Below are positions 1 through 7,897 of a stretch of 32,698 nucleotides of DNA, piece by piece. Source of the stretch: a virus; the IMG/VR virus record IMGVR_UViG_3300009496_000035, positions 1 to 32,698 of that record; one strand, given 5' to 3'. The notes under the pieces were generated by a model. That model worked only from the letters and a program-made list of their open reading frames with translations. It had not been told where the DNA came from and did not search any database. The position numbers and the translations under genes are program-made. Positions within the stretch are counted from its first letter, which is position 1; each line of letters begins with the position of its first letter.

Positions 1-480
1 ATCATAAACTATCAAGCCTTGTGCCGCTCCTGCCAATACCACTTTACCAGCGCCGCCGCCAGTTCTCTCAAGAGTTAATTGTGAGCTTCCGCCAGGTACA
101 GATATATGAAGTTTAGTACCTGGGCTAGTCGTCCCTATCCCGACGTTGCCGTTATCTACAATAAATTTAACATTTTCACTAGCGTCAACTACACTAAATT
201 GAACTGTTCCTGTTCTTGGTCCAACAATTATACTATTGCCTGTAGCGTCTAGCATCCAAGCTGTAGAAGATCCAACTTCGCTATCTAACCTATATAATCT
301 TGTACCTGCTAAATGACTAGTCCCATTATTTACTCTAAGAGTATCATAAGTTCCGTCTGATACAGATAATATCCCGCTAGGACTAGTCGTCCCGATACCG
401 ACGTTGCCTGTAAAAGTTCCGTCATCCGCTTCTATTGATCCGTCAATTTCTATGTCTGTTAAAAACTTTTTAGTTGCCAT
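1..480 (-). CDS. Tail fibre protein, N-terminal part (runs off left edge)
   Basis: The first 160 residues of a fibre protein are visible, starting at the ATG at 480 with MATKKFLTDIEIDGSI, and the frame is still open at base 1. Two NVGIGTTSP motifs (about residues 26-34 and 132-140) mark the repeats typical of phage fibres and adhesins of marine Bacteroidota phages. The second half is Gly/Ser/Thr-rich and looks beta-structured. It lies 64 bases downstream of another fibre-like gene, at the end of the structural module. The same repeat occurs in the partial gene at the right edge, so both are probably pieces of one gene. Joining base 1 directly to base 32698 shifts the frame, so sequence is missing or the ends are not adjacent. 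The exact receptor-binding role is inferred. Confidence 0.75.
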   Translation of the reverse strand, partial: MATKKFLTDIEIDGSIEADDGTFTGNVGIGTTSPSGILSVSDGTYDTLRVNNGTSHLAGTRLYRLDSEVGSSTAWMLDATGNSIIVGPRTGTVQFSVVDASENVKFIVDNGNVGIGTTSPGTKLHISVPGGSSQLTLERTGGGAGKVVLAGAAQGLIVYD

Positions 481-544
481 ATATCTGTATGCCCTTGTTA
501 TTTATTTGTGTGTAGTCTTTACACTTGTTCACTTTTAGTTATGA

Positions 545-1843
545 CTATCCGTTTACTACTATCCTATATTGATTTGTGGTAGGCGCTGTATTAAACTTAA
601 TGGTTATTGTATTAACAGATGTTAATTCCACAAAAGCCACCACCTCGTCATTACTAGTCGCATCGTAAACTTTAGCTTGTACATACTGATTATTCATGCC
701 ATGAGTTACCACTACTGTAGTTGTAATCTCGCTTATCAATCTTGTATAGGTCCTAGTATTTGTAAGCGTAGAGCTTACACCTAGATTACCTTTTAGTGTT
801 GAAGGTGTCACGGCCCTTATTGTGTCAGTACCCGTGTTAACCTCTGTTTGTGTTGCTATCTCTATAATACCCTTAGTGGTTGTAGATGCGTCAGGTTCAT
901 CCCCTGTATTAGTTCCAGTTGAGGTGTTAATAGCATCAATAAGGTCCTTTAATACCTTACCCTGAGCCGCTGTAAGCCCTTCTGTGGTGCTTGTGGACGT
1001 TAAGGTGTTGTTTAGTGTAATAGCGTCTAAGAAGTCGCTCATATCGATTGTGAACGTACTTGCATCATCCCTAGTAAAGGTAGCTAAACCCGTAGCGCCA
1101 TTAATTGACCCTGAAGTCAATCTAGCCAGGTTAGTGTCATCTAAATATGTAGCTAAGTCAATAGTGGTGTCATTACCCGCTTCGTCCGTGTAGGTGATTA
1201 TGTTAGCGGCAATCCCTATAGATGTTAGTGTTTCTGTATCTAATCCATTAAGTTTTACCTTGTCATCTGCAGTCATTACACCCGCCACCGTAATTGTTGC
1301 AGCGTTTACAGTTATACCTGTACCATAGTCAATATCTATATCTACGTCAGTAGCATTGTGTGTAATGCTTAAGTCGTTGGAGGAGTGTGAATTTAAAGAA
1401 TCAATATCCACCTGTAATTCTTGAAGCGCAGATTGTACGTTAGTGCTTGTTAAGTTCCCTGAGGCATTGCTAGGAACCTCTGAAGCTACTTGATCAGCTG
1501 TAGCGTTAGACTCTATGTTAGATAGTTTTGTCTTCTCAGTAGGCAGCAATAAACCTGCTTGACCTCCTGTAGCGGCTGGAATAGTTGCGTCGTTTCCACT
1601 AGAAGATGTAACAATACCACTAGAGGCCGCAGCCGTATATCCTAGGTCTGTAATTCCGTTCTCCCCTAGATCTATCCAAGATGTAGCACCTGCATCATAA
1701 ACATAAAGAGTATTGACAGATGTATTCCAATATATTTGTCCATCTACAGGGCTTGATGGCGCAGCCGATAAATTTTGTACAACCGCATTTAAGAGTTGAT
1801 TTTTATTTAAATCTAAGTCTACTAAGTGTTTAATGTTTGCCAT
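545..1843 (-). CDS. Tail fibre / appendage structural protein
   Basis: A 432-residue protein, low in charge and rich in Thr, Ser, Asn and Asp. Near the N-terminus (about residues 32-60) it has the segment [20 protein letters not shown], a common element of phage fibre proteins. Around residues 320-355 it has a [20 protein letters not shown]...AVTPSTLKG unit, which matches the repeat of T4-type and other tail fibres. The last 65 residues ([15 protein letters not shown]...TITIKF...NQYRIVVNG) resemble the C-terminal domain of the neighbouring 146-residue protein. It starts 6 bases after that gene's stop, so both are co-transcribed. A virion appendage role is likely; which part of the tail it forms cannot be told. 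Confidence 0.7.
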   Translation of the reverse strand: MANIKHLVDLDLNKNQLLNAVVQNLSAAPSSPVDGQIYWNTSVNTLYVYDAGATSWIDLGENGITDLGYTAAASSGIVTSSSGNDATIPAATGGQAGLLLPTEKTKLSNIESNATADQVASEVPSNASGNLTSTNVQSALQELQVDIDSLNSHSSNDLSITHNATDVDIDIDYGTGITVNAATITVAGVMTADDKVKLNGLDTETLTSIGIAANIITYTDEAGNDTTIDLATYLDDTNLARLTSGSINGATGLATFTRDDASTFTIDMSDFLDAITLNNTLTSTSTTEGLTAAQGKVLKDLIDAINTSTGTNTGDEPDASTTTKGIIEIATQTEVNTGTDTIRAVTPSTLKGNLGVSSTLTNTRTYTRLISEITTTVVVTHGMNNQYVQAKVYDATSNDEVVAFVELTSVNTITIKFNTAPTTNQYRIVVNG

Positions 1844-1848
1844 TGCTT

Positions 1849-2289
1849 CTAATTTATGTACGCTTCACCCGAGAAGGCTGAGTTAAAAGTTATTTTTATA
1901 TTGTTGTTATCTATGTGTTGTATTGCACCTACTACTACGGTCCCTGCTGTGTCTACGACCACACAAGAGGGTCTTTTATTTAATTGATGGTTTATTGACC
2001 AAGAAGCTGAGGGTATAGTTTGATCAAAAACATACTCTTTATCCTGTAGTATATTAGCGACAGTACCATCTGCCCTAAGATATTCTGTAGACGTACCTGT
2101 AGGCGTTTTAAATCCTGTAGCCTCTATGTTTACACTACTTTCTATTGAGTTTGTTGAGATAGATAAAGGCGTTTCATTACCTAGACCGTCCGTCACAACC
2201 TTGTCTGAACTAGTTAAATTCTCGTTATCTTTTAATTTAAGAACCGACTCATAGGTGTCCTTAATTCTTTGTCCTGTAAATGTTGCCAT
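1849..2289 (-). CDS. Small appendage / fibre-like structural protein
   Basis: A 146-residue protein. It carries a [12 protein letters not shown] motif (about residues 65-76), which is common in fibre proteins of Bacteroidota phages. The C-terminal domain (about residues 82-146, [20 protein letters not shown]...[10 protein letters not shown]...[14 protein letters not shown]) is a small beta-rich unit, related by pattern to the end of the next fibre protein. It lies one base after the DUF6712-like connector gene and 6 bases before the 432-residue fibre gene. It is probably exposed on the virion. I cannot say whether it is a fibre tip, a connector or a head decoration. Confidence 0.6.
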   Translation of the reverse strand: MATFTGQRIKDTYESVLKLKDNENLTSSDKVVTDGLGNETPLSISTNSIESSVNIEATGFKTPTGTSTEYLRADGTVANILQDKEYVFDQTIPSASWSINHQLNKRPSCVVVDTAGTVVVGAIQHIDNNNIKITFNSAFSGEAYIN

Positions 2290-2290
2290 A

Positions 2291-2791
2291 TTATATATAC
2301 CACCCTCCGAAGTTTGTGTCTCTGTTAGGGCTCATTTCATCCTTTGTGTTAACTAGGTACTCAGGAAACTCATTTGGGTAGTTCTTTAAATAGTCTACCA
2401 TCCTATCAGCGTAGTGCTGTGCTGTGTCTCTAGTGGCCTCTACCATCATATTAAGATCATCCTTAGTTAGCGTCTCAGCAGCTTCGCTAGTGTGCTTAAA
2501 AACTCCTTTATTATTAATGCTAAATTGACTAAATGGCAAAAACTCTAATAAAGCAAATTGGGCCAAAGTAGGTTTAATGTGCGTAATCATTAAGGTCTCA
2601 TAATCTCCTGTTAGTGTGTTAGCTAAAACATCTGCCTGTAGCTTTTTATACAGTCTACTCCCTAATAACTCATGTACATGTATGTCCTGAGCTATCTCTA
2701 TATATTGGATTACTCTATCAAAATCTAAATTTCCTGATATTGGTGTGAACCTTACAAGATCATCCCTGCTAATAAATAATGCTTTACTCAT
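2291..2791 (-). CDS. DUF6712-like head-tail connector protein
   Basis: A 166-residue protein. Its features fit the DUF6712 family of Bacteroidota phages as I remember it: an N-terminal SKALFISRDDLVRFTPISGN, a helical segment with IQYIEIAQDIHVHELLGSRL, the phrase LEFLPFSQFSINNKGVFKHT around residues 83-102, and a C-terminal NFGGWYI. That family is thought to act like the gp6-type adaptor that closes the portal. Position supports this: portal, then a 222-residue head gene, then this gene, separated by only a base or two. The assignment rests on motif memory, not on a search. Confidence 0.6.
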   Translation of the reverse strand: MSKALFISRDDLVRFTPISGNLDFDRVIQYIEIAQDIHVHELLGSRLYKKLQADVLANTLTGDYETLMITHIKPTLAQFALLEFLPFSQFSINNKGVFKHTSEAAETLTKDDLNMMVEATRDTAQHYADRMVDYLKNYPNEFPEYLVNTKDEMSPNRDTNFGGWYI

Positions 2792-2792
2792 C

Positions 2793-3461
2793 TTATTTCT
2801 TTTTTCCTTTTGGTTTATAACTTGGGTGATGCCCTTTGTCAGCTCTGTCTATCTGAGCCTCAGCTACTCTCCTGTCATTTTTAAATCTCCCACTAGTTGG
2901 GCTAAAGTGGTGTTTTTTAGCTTCTGAAATAGATGCCTTTTTTACTCCATTAAAAGCACCTCCACCCCATGGTGTCCCGTCCTTCTTTTTTCTTTTTATA
3001 TATATGCGTCTTTCAAACTTGTGATGGCAGTTAACCCCGCCTTTATGCAACCACAAACTATATGGTTGTTTATTGTGGCCTAGTCTTGAATTTACGCCGT
3101 CTGCCTTCATTCTTATGATGTCCTCTTTACGGTATAATCTGTCAGCTCCTTCCATAGCTCTACAGAATGGGCGCATCTTTTTTCCGCTATTGCTTTTGCC
3201 GTACTTTTTTGAGCCTTGAACGTATGCGTAACGAACTTTGACAAAATTGTTATCCTGCTTGCTATCTTTTGCTCTTTGGTCCTCAGGAGCGAAGCTAAGG
3301 GCCACATTAAGCGTAGCGTTTAGCATACCCTCAAAATCCTCGGCCTCAGTCTCCCCGTCATCAATACGCGCGTCAACGCACACCCATTCGTCAGAGACAA
3401 TTTCTCCCACTTTTTTAAGGTACATTAGTATTTCAGCTTGCTCCCTAGAAGTCTTACACAT
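2793..3461 (-). CDS. Conserved head-module protein of unknown function, basic C-terminus
   Basis: A 222-residue protein whose ATG overlaps the portal stop codon by one base (TAATG). It has an acidic first third (residues 28-47, DARIDDGETEAEDFEG), then a core FVKVRYAYVQGSKK...MRPFCRAMEGADRLYRKEDI (about residues 73-117), then QPYSLWLHKGGVNCHHKF (about 132-149). The last 70 residues are very basic. The MRPFC...YRKEDI and GGxNCHHKF pattern recalls the C-terminal domain of minor head (MuF-like) proteins, and the Cys and paired His could bind a metal. Immediate linkage to the portal fits a minor capsid or head-morphogenesis role. The function is inferred from position only. Confidence 0.5.
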   Translation of the reverse strand: MCKTSREQAEILMYLKKVGEIVSDEWVCVDARIDDGETEAEDFEGMLNATLNVALSFAPEDQRAKDSKQDNNFVKVRYAYVQGSKKYGKSNSGKKMRPFCRAMEGADRLYRKEDIIRMKADGVNSRLGHNKQPYSLWLHKGGVNCHHKFERRIYIKRKKKDGTPWGGGAFNGVKKASISEAKKHHFSPTSGRFKNDRRVAEAQIDRADKGHHPSYKPKGKKK

Positions 3462-4702
3462 TATCTATTTTTTAAATAAGCACTCATTGCTAGATCTACA
3501 GCACTCGCTAGGTTTTGATCTACTTTATTGTCCTCCTCATCCTTCTCAGTTATCTTCTCGGCTTTTGGCTTCTCATCCTTCTCTTTGTATTGATTCTCCT
3601 CCTCTTGATTCTCCTCTGTAAACTCAATAGGTTGCGATGTTATAAAATACAACTCAGGAGCTTCTCCATTAACCTCTAGAACCTCTTTTAAGGCATCAAC
3701 TATCTCATCCTGAAAGTTACGTATAACTGTAGAGTTAAATAGCTGTGAGGCTACCTTAATTTCATCTGAGTTACTTGCGAGGCCATTTCCACCGTCTTTA
3801 ATTCCTAATAACATAGGGGACGTTACCCTGTGGCCCACAAGGATCTTGTGCATTGCTTCGTTTGCGAGGTACTCATAATGTGCAGGAGCGTCATTTAAAG
3901 ATATATCTTCAACAGATGCTTTGTTGTCTGCAGACTCATTAAAAGCTACAATTACCTTTTGCCCCTTAGATCCTGTTAATTTTCTTTTAACGTCTTCAGA
4001 AATTTGCTGTCTTTGTTCAGCTGAAGGGACTCCATTGTTAAAATTTATAACCTTTGTACCACTAAAAGAATTTTTAGCCTCATTAAGTAAGTAGTCTGAG
4101 ATCTCGTTTTCAAGCTCACAATAAGGTAAGGCTCCTGAGTATCCTACAGGGCTAAAATATGAATAACCTGAAACGTATGGCTTTAAGATTAACAATTCAA
4201 TCTTCTCCTTTGAGTTCCCAAATGTAGGTATCTTAGTTAGCTTATCTGAAGGGCTCTTGTCTATCCAGTTAGGGTGGTAGTAATAGTTATTTATTACACC
4301 CATTTCATCCATCTTCTCAGGTCTTAAGGTGTGTATAGGAAAATGCTTTATACCTACCACTTTGCGGTTGTTACTTGCATTGTTGTATATAACCTGCATA
4401 GCAGCCATCCCTAACATTTTACGCTCTACGATAACCTTTTTAAGGTCTCTGTGGTTTATTAGTTTCCTAAGCTCTTTAACTTCGTTAGAATCCTTCTCAA
4501 GGCCATCTATGCAGATACCTTGCCCGTATATTAGATCTGATATAGATTTGATTGCAGCGTTGTTGGTTGCACTCTGTAGGTATTGCTGTATTAAAAAACT
4601 GAAATAATCATTATCTTCTCCATAAGATACATACTCCTTAAATTTATCTTCAATAGCTTTAGGCATTTCATAGGCCGCTAAGTTTGTTATAGTGTAGTTC
4701 AT
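3461..4702 (-). CDS. Portal protein
   Basis: A 413-residue protein with the layout of an SPP1/HK97-type portal. The N-terminal helical part is about residues 20-60. A stem/clip region follows, with IKHFPIHTLRPEKM and NNYYYHPNW (about 118-145). Then comes a long helix region with AHYEYLANEAMHKILVGHR and TSPMLLGIKDGGNGLASNSDE (about 273-315), a stretch usual in portals. The last 60 residues are a charged Glu/Lys-rich tail. It would form the dodecameric ring at the capsid vertex through which terminase pumps DNA. It overlaps both neighbours by one base (TAATG on each side), so translation is coupled. The gene is downstream of the major capsid gene, which is not the usual order. Confidence 0.85.
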   Translation of the reverse strand: MNYTITNLAAYEMPKAIEDKFKEYVSYGEDNDYFSFLIQQYLQSATNNAAIKSISDLIYGQGICIDGLEKDSNEVKELRKLINHRDLKKVIVERKMLGMAAMQVIYNNASNNRKVVGIKHFPIHTLRPEKMDEMGVINNYYYHPNWIDKSPSDKLTKIPTFGNSKEKIELLILKPYVSGYSYFSPVGYSGALPYCELENEISDYLLNEAKNSFSGTKVINFNNGVPSAEQRQQISEDVKRKLTGSKGQKVIVAFNESADNKASVEDISLNDAPAHYEYLANEAMHKILVGHRVTSPMLLGIKDGGNGLASNSDEIKVASQLFNSTVIRNFQDEIVDALKEVLEVNGEAPELYFITSQPIEFTEENQEEENQYKEKDEKPKAEKITEKDEEDNKVDQNLASAVDLAMSAYLKNR

Positions 4703-5082
4703 TATTCTAGTATTGTATAGTTAGTTGCCGTTGTTTTTTGTACGTATACATCCTCATTAATTGAGTAATCTAGTGTACTTTTTTGAGTCGTTTGAAATTT
4801 ACCTCTATATACAACTTCTCCAAACAAGACACCCACTAAGCTGTATTGTGTTTCATCTTTTAAGCTAGATAGCTCTAAGGTTCTTATCTTTAATTCATGA
4901 TAATATTTTTTAGCAACCACATTAGCGTTACCTTGTGCATTATTAAACTCAGCTAAGACCGTGTCATTTCCGTCAGCGTAAACGCTCCATAAAATATAAG
5001 AACTTTCAGCATCTTGATCTGTTAAGTTTATGTTTATATTTAAGCTTTGTATTTGAGTGCCTACTATGTTTATATAGTTCAT
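4702..5082 (-). CDS. Structural-module protein of unknown function
   Basis: A 126-residue, beta-rich protein (MNYINIVGTQIQSLNININLTD...SSYILWSVYADGND...). No recognised domain. The composition fits a small virion protein with an immunoglobulin-like or jelly-roll fold. The gene begins 8 bases after a copy of the TGTTTTTAAATAAA motif, which itself follows a strong terminator, so it appears to start a new transcription or translation unit that continues into the portal through a TAATG overlap. A head decoration protein or neck component is possible, but nothing in the sequence decides this. Confidence 0.55.
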   Translation of the reverse strand: MNYINIVGTQIQSLNININLTDQDAESSYILWSVYADGNDTVLAEFNNAQGNANVVAKKYYHELKIRTLELSSLKDETQYSLVGVLFGEVVYRGKFQTTQKSTLDYSINEDVYVQKTTATNYTILE

Positions 5083-5090
5083 TATTACTC

Positions 5091-5104
5091 TTTATTTAAA
5101 AACA
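5091..5104 (-). promoter_or_regulatory. 14-mer motif, copy 1, after a terminator
   Basis: Identical 14-mer, ending 8 bases before the ATG of the 126-residue gene ahead of the portal. It follows a strong intrinsic terminator (5133-5156), so expression of the portal unit has to restart here unless the terminator leaks. Confidence 0.65.
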
Positions 5105-5123
5105 ATATACTAGCCAATATGAT

Positions 5124-5156
5124 ACAAAAAAAAACAGCCACCCTAAGGCAGCTGTT
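5124..5156 (-). terminator. Strong intrinsic terminator after the tube-like gene
   Basis: On the minus strand AACAGCTGCC-TTAG-GGTGGCTGTT forms a 10-bp stem (two G-T pairs) with a four-base loop, directly followed by nine T. Confidence 0.85.
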
Positions 5157-5179
5157 ATTCTAGTTTTCATTTTGTTGGA

Positions 5180-5695
5180 TTATACTCCTAAAGTTACTGA
5201 AAAATCTGTAGCAATTACTCCTGTGTATTGCTTAGCGAAGCCCTTCTCCATTCCTGCAAACGTGAGCTCATATCCTGATTTGTCACCTAATGAAGCCCCA
5301 CTTGTAGCGGTTGCGCTCATTTCAGCTCCAAATTCTTCTCCCATTAACCAAACAGTCCCGTTGTTATCTTCAATTAAAATTTGTGGACGTCCGTAAGCTA
5401 ATAATTTTACTTCTTTGTGAGTCGTAGCGTCTTGCTTCTTTAAAGAAACGACTAGCGTTTGCTCAGCAAAAGTAGTACCGTTATCGCGGCTTGAGGTTAG
5501 TGATTGATCAAAGGTAGATGTACCTCTTAGATCGTATTTAAAAGCGTCAGGTGTTGTTGCTGAGATTCCTGTAACCGTTTCATCAGAAATAGTTAGGTCT
5601 CCCATTGCTCCAAAGTTTACAAAGTAGATGGCGTTCAAACCCCCCACACTGTCTTTACAGCCTTCCAAACGCCCTAGTGTGATATTACATGGCAT
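5180..5695 (-). CDS. Probable tail tube (major tail) protein
   Basis: A 171-residue protein, MPCNITLGRLEGCKDSVGGL at the N-terminus, with a compact beta-rich body (FKYDLRGTSTFDQSLTSS, LLAYGRPQILIEDNNGTVWL) and a C-terminal FAKQYTGVIATDFSVTLGV. The size, Gly/Thr/Ser-rich composition and position straight after the major capsid gene fit a major tail tube subunit of a siphovirus. No other gene in the window is a better candidate. A decoration or head-tail joining protein cannot be excluded. It is the last gene before a strong terminator and is separated from the capsid gene by a GC-rich hairpin, so its mRNA may be processed or differently expressed. Confidence 0.5.
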   Translation of the reverse strand: MPCNITLGRLEGCKDSVGGLNAIYFVNFGAMGDLTISDETVTGISATTPDAFKYDLRGTSTFDQSLTSSRDNGTTFAEQTLVVSLKKQDATTHKEVKLLAYGRPQILIEDNNGTVWLMGEEFGAEMSATATSGASLGDKSGYELTFAGMEKGFAKQYTGVIATDFSVTLGV

Positions 5696-5733
5696 AATGT
5701 TATAGTATTTAAGTTGTTGATATTGATTTAGTT

Positions 5734-5759
5734 AAGAGCCCCTAATTAAAGGAGCCCTT
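5734..5759 (-). terminator. Hairpin between capsid and tube-like genes
   Basis: AAGGGCTCC ... GGGGCTCTT, a 9-bp stem with two G-T pairs and an 8-base loop, but no T-run after it. Probably a stability or processing element rather than a full terminator. Confidence 0.55.
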
Positions 5760-5777
5760 TAGATAATTAGTCTGTTA

Positions 5778-6677
5778 TTAAGACTGTGTTGTTAAAACGA
5801 TTTCTGAACCGATAGCATATTGTACCGCTGCAGAATAACGCATTACAACTCTCACATTTTGTGATCCGTCGATATCTGCGAGGTCAATCAATTTTACAAG
5901 ATTTTGGTCATTTTGAAGCCCGCAGCCGAAAAACATATTGTCCTTCATTCCTGCAACCATTTGCCCTGAATTTAATCCATTTGCTACAAATAATTTAACA
6001 CCTTCAAAATCCATTGCAGTTTGACCTACATGGTAAAGATCTTTGTATCCTAAAGCTGCCTGAGCTCTTACATAAGATCTAGCGTCTGCTTGTGAGATAT
6101 AGATACTTAGTCCTTCAGAACCATAAATAGTCTCAGGAATAGCGTCTACTACGTCTCCAAGGCGCTCAATGATGTTAGCTGCAGTCGTTGCACCTGTGAA
6201 GGCTACATCTACTACATCAGCATCAGCTGCCATAAGGTTAACTAATCCGTCAAATTTACCCGCTCCTGTTCCGTTCCAAATGTTAGTCTCTACGTTAGCA
6301 GCTACTTTACCTGCTACATGACCTATAAGGTATGCTGCGAAGCTTTTTGGTAATTCGTCAAAAGATGAAAATCCTTGCTCAATTGAAAGCCAGTCCGACT
6401 CAAAATCTTTTTTACAAAGTTCCAAATTTACTTGAAAATCTTTTACTTGTAAGTAACGCTCAGTTAATGTAACTGAAGATGTTGCTGCGAAGTCACATGA
6501 AGCGTCAGCTACTATGTCTCCTACTGCAAGCTTCTGCATTACCTGCTTATACTTAATGTTTGGTTTTACTGTGATTCCTCCTTTATCTAAAGTAGGCGCT
6601 GATAATAAAGCCGCGGCTATAAATCCTTGTGCTTTAGCCCCTGCGTAAGAGGTCGTAATACTAGTTGTTGTTGGCAT
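5778..6677 (-). CDS. Major capsid protein (HK97 fold)
   Basis: A 299-residue protein starting MPTTTSITTSYAGAKAQGFI. It contains features common in capsid proteins of Bacteroidota phages: GGITVKPNIKYKQVMQKL near residues 33-50, an E-loop/spine region, LSIYISQADARSYVRAQ (about 190-206), and a C-terminal VRVVMRYSAAVQYAIGSEIV. It would form the icosahedral shell. It lies 16 bases downstream of the Ala/Pro/Glu-rich scaffold-like gene and downstream of the prohead protease, the classical protease-scaffold-capsid order. No cleavage site could be assigned with confidence. A hairpin follows the stop codon, as is usual for very highly expressed genes. Confidence 0.8.
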   Translation of the reverse strand: MPTTTSITTSYAGAKAQGFIAAALLSAPTLDKGGITVKPNIKYKQVMQKLAVGDIVADASCDFAATSSVTLTERYLQVKDFQVNLELCKKDFESDWLSIEQGFSSFDELPKSFAAYLIGHVAGKVAANVETNIWNGTGAGKFDGLVNLMAADADVVDVAFTGATTAANIIERLGDVVDAIPETIYGSEGLSIYISQADARSYVRAQAALGYKDLYHVGQTAMDFEGVKLFVANGLNSGQMVAGMKDNMFFGCGLQNDQNLVKLIDLADIDGSQNVRVVMRYSAAVQYAIGSEIVLTTQS

Positions 6678-6693
6678 TGTTTAAAATTTAAAA

Positions 6694-7143
6694 TTAATTA
6701 TTATTGATATATTTGAAAACTCTCTCTTGAATAGAAGCTCCTTTTTTACCGATGCCACTCGCTGACTCAGACCTGACTACAGCCTCAGGGCTATGTGTCA
6801 ATCCTTGTGGTGCTGCTTGTGGTATTTCGGGTATAGGATCTTCTACTTTCATAGCATCTGCTAAGATTCCTTTTAGGTCCGCTAGTTGTTGCTCTAGTGC
6901 TTTTACTCGCAGGTCCTCTACGGGCTCCTCAGATACTACTTCAGCTGCAGGCGTTTCCGCTACAGGCTCTGCTACAGGCTCAGCTGCAGGTGCTACTACC
7001 TCAGCCACTACAGGATCAGGTGTTGGTGCTACAGGCTCTGCCGCAGCTTCAGGTGTTGGTGCTACAGCTTCATCTGCAGGTGTTTCTGTCGCTATATTTA
7101 AAGCTTCAGCAATCTTTTTTAGGGTGTCTTTTGCGTTTAACAT
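6694..7143 (-). CDS. Scaffold-like protein, Ala/Pro/Glu-rich
   Basis: A 149-residue acidic protein. Residues 20-75 are a low-complexity tract of Pro-Ala-Glu-Val repeats (PVAEPVAETPAAEVV). Next comes a short coiled coil (about 76-98, LRVKALEQQLADLKGILADA). The basic end is SGIGKKGASIQERVFKYINNN. This acidic, disordered, coiled-coil layout directly before the capsid gene is typical of head scaffolding proteins, which assemble inside the procapsid and are then removed by the protease. The repeated DNA causes open frames on the other strand, which are not genes. A TGTTTTTAAATAAA motif lies 22 bases upstream of the start. Confidence 0.6.
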   Translation of the reverse strand: MLNAKDTLKKIAEALNIATETPADEAVAPTPEAAAEPVAPTPDPVVAEVVAPAAEPVAEPVAETPAAEVVSEEPVEDLRVKALEQQLADLKGILADAMKVEDPIPEIPQAAPQGLTHSPEAVVRSESASGIGKKGASIQERVFKYINNN

Positions 7144-7165
7144 AAATTAATTTAAGGGTTTGTAT

Positions 7166-7179
7166 TTTATTTAAAAACA
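7166..7179 (-). promoter_or_regulatory. 14-mer motif, copy 2, before the scaffold-like gene
   Basis: Identical 14-mer, 22 bases before the ATG; here the base after it is A instead of the usual G. A perfect inverted repeat AACAGATTTCTGTT lies 5 bases upstream at 7185-7198. Confidence 0.55.
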
Positions 7180-7184
7180 CTATT

Positions 7185-7198
7185 AACAGAAATCTGTT
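7185..7198. repeat. Perfect inverted repeat AACAGA-AA-TCTGTT
   Basis: A 6-bp perfect dyad with a two-base centre in the gap between the 50-residue gene and the scaffold-like gene, 5 bases upstream of a copy of the 14-mer motif. On the plus strand T-runs follow it. It may be an operator-like site or a weak plus-strand terminator. Confidence 0.4.
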
Positions 7199-7226
7199 TT
7201 TTTGTAGCACTAATGATTTTAGTTTT

Positions 7227-7379
7227 TTAACCACTTGTGTTGGATATTGTATCTTCTCTATCTATTTTGGTTATGTCACTAATTTGATTGCCACCGTATA
7301 AACTACCGAAACCTTGAGGCTTTGCATTTGGACCTCCGTACTCATTACCTACTTTTGGATATTTTGCTTTTATGTACAT
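7227..7379 (-). CDS. Small structural-module protein (50 aa), unknown
   Basis: A 50-residue reading frame beginning MYIKAKYPKVGNEYGGPN and ending at TAA at 7229-7227. It is Gly/Asn/Tyr-rich (NAKPQGFGSLYGGNQISD) with no recognised domain. Its ATG overlaps the stop of the upstream gene by one base (TAATG), the same coupling used by the portal, tape measure and several other genes of this phage, which is the main reason to accept it. It may be a small virion component. Confidence 0.55.
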   Translation of the reverse strand: MYIKAKYPKVGNEYGGPNAKPQGFGSLYGGNQISDITKIDREDTISNTSG

Positions 7380-7870
7380 TAGTGTATTGATATTATATTA
7401 AGAGATAAATTATCTACAGTGACGTTATGGGTAGATGTGTAATTTTCAACCTCTAAAGTTATTTCATCTAAATTTACTAAGTCTATTACTGTCTGACAAA
7501 CAACATTTGCAGCCTTGCCACCTGAGTCTGTTGTGACAAACCCCTCAGAGTCTTCTACTATAACACCATTTTTAGATACATAAAACGCTAAGTCTTGGCC
7601 ATTACTAGACTCCACAGAAAAAATAGCTATAACTTGAGAAGTCATACTATCTCCATTATATATAACAGAATTTAAGCCTTGAGCAAATCCGTCATTTACT
7701 GAATAAATAAAATTTCCGCTTATAGTTTCGGGTGTGCTTACTGTGTTAATTACAGTCTCAGTTGTGTTCTCGTGCATATAAACAACGGCCCTTTCAACTT
7801 CGTGGTCTTTTAAGTATTCTGTTGACGTGTGTAAGTATGCTCTTTGCGTGTTGTTATTTATTACAGCCAT
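7379..7870 (-). CDS. Putative structural protein, beta-rich (163 aa)
   Basis: A 163-residue protein with alternating hydrophobic/polar segments (NFIYSVNDGFAQGLNSVIYN, VIAIFSVESSNGQDLAFYVS, NYTSTHNVTVDNLSLNIISI) that suggest a jelly-roll or beta-sandwich domain. It sits between the prohead protease and the scaffold/capsid genes, and is coupled by a TAATG overlap to the 50-residue gene below it. Possible roles are capsid decoration or head fibre. No family is recognised. Confidence 0.5.
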   Translation of the reverse strand: MAVINNNTQRAYLHTSTEYLKDHEVERAVVYMHENTTETVINTVSTPETISGNFIYSVNDGFAQGLNSVIYNGDSMTSQVIAIFSVESSNGQDLAFYVSKNGVIVEDSEGFVTTDSGGKAANVVCQTVIDLVNLDEITLEVENYTSTHNVTVDNLSLNIISIH

Positions 7871-7871
7871 A

Positions 7872-7897
7872 TATCTATTATTTATATCTATTATTTA
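7872..7897. repeat. 13-base perfect tandem duplication
   Basis: TATCTATTATTTA occurs twice in direct succession in the short space between the protease stop and the 163-residue gene. A possible replication slippage product; no function evident. Confidence 0.7.

Noticed and set aside
6752-7150. Plus-strand frames opposite the scaffold-like gene
   Set aside because: They arise from the repeated Pro/Ala/Glu codons of the scaffold-like protein and show low-complexity Ser/Ala or Leu/Gln composition.
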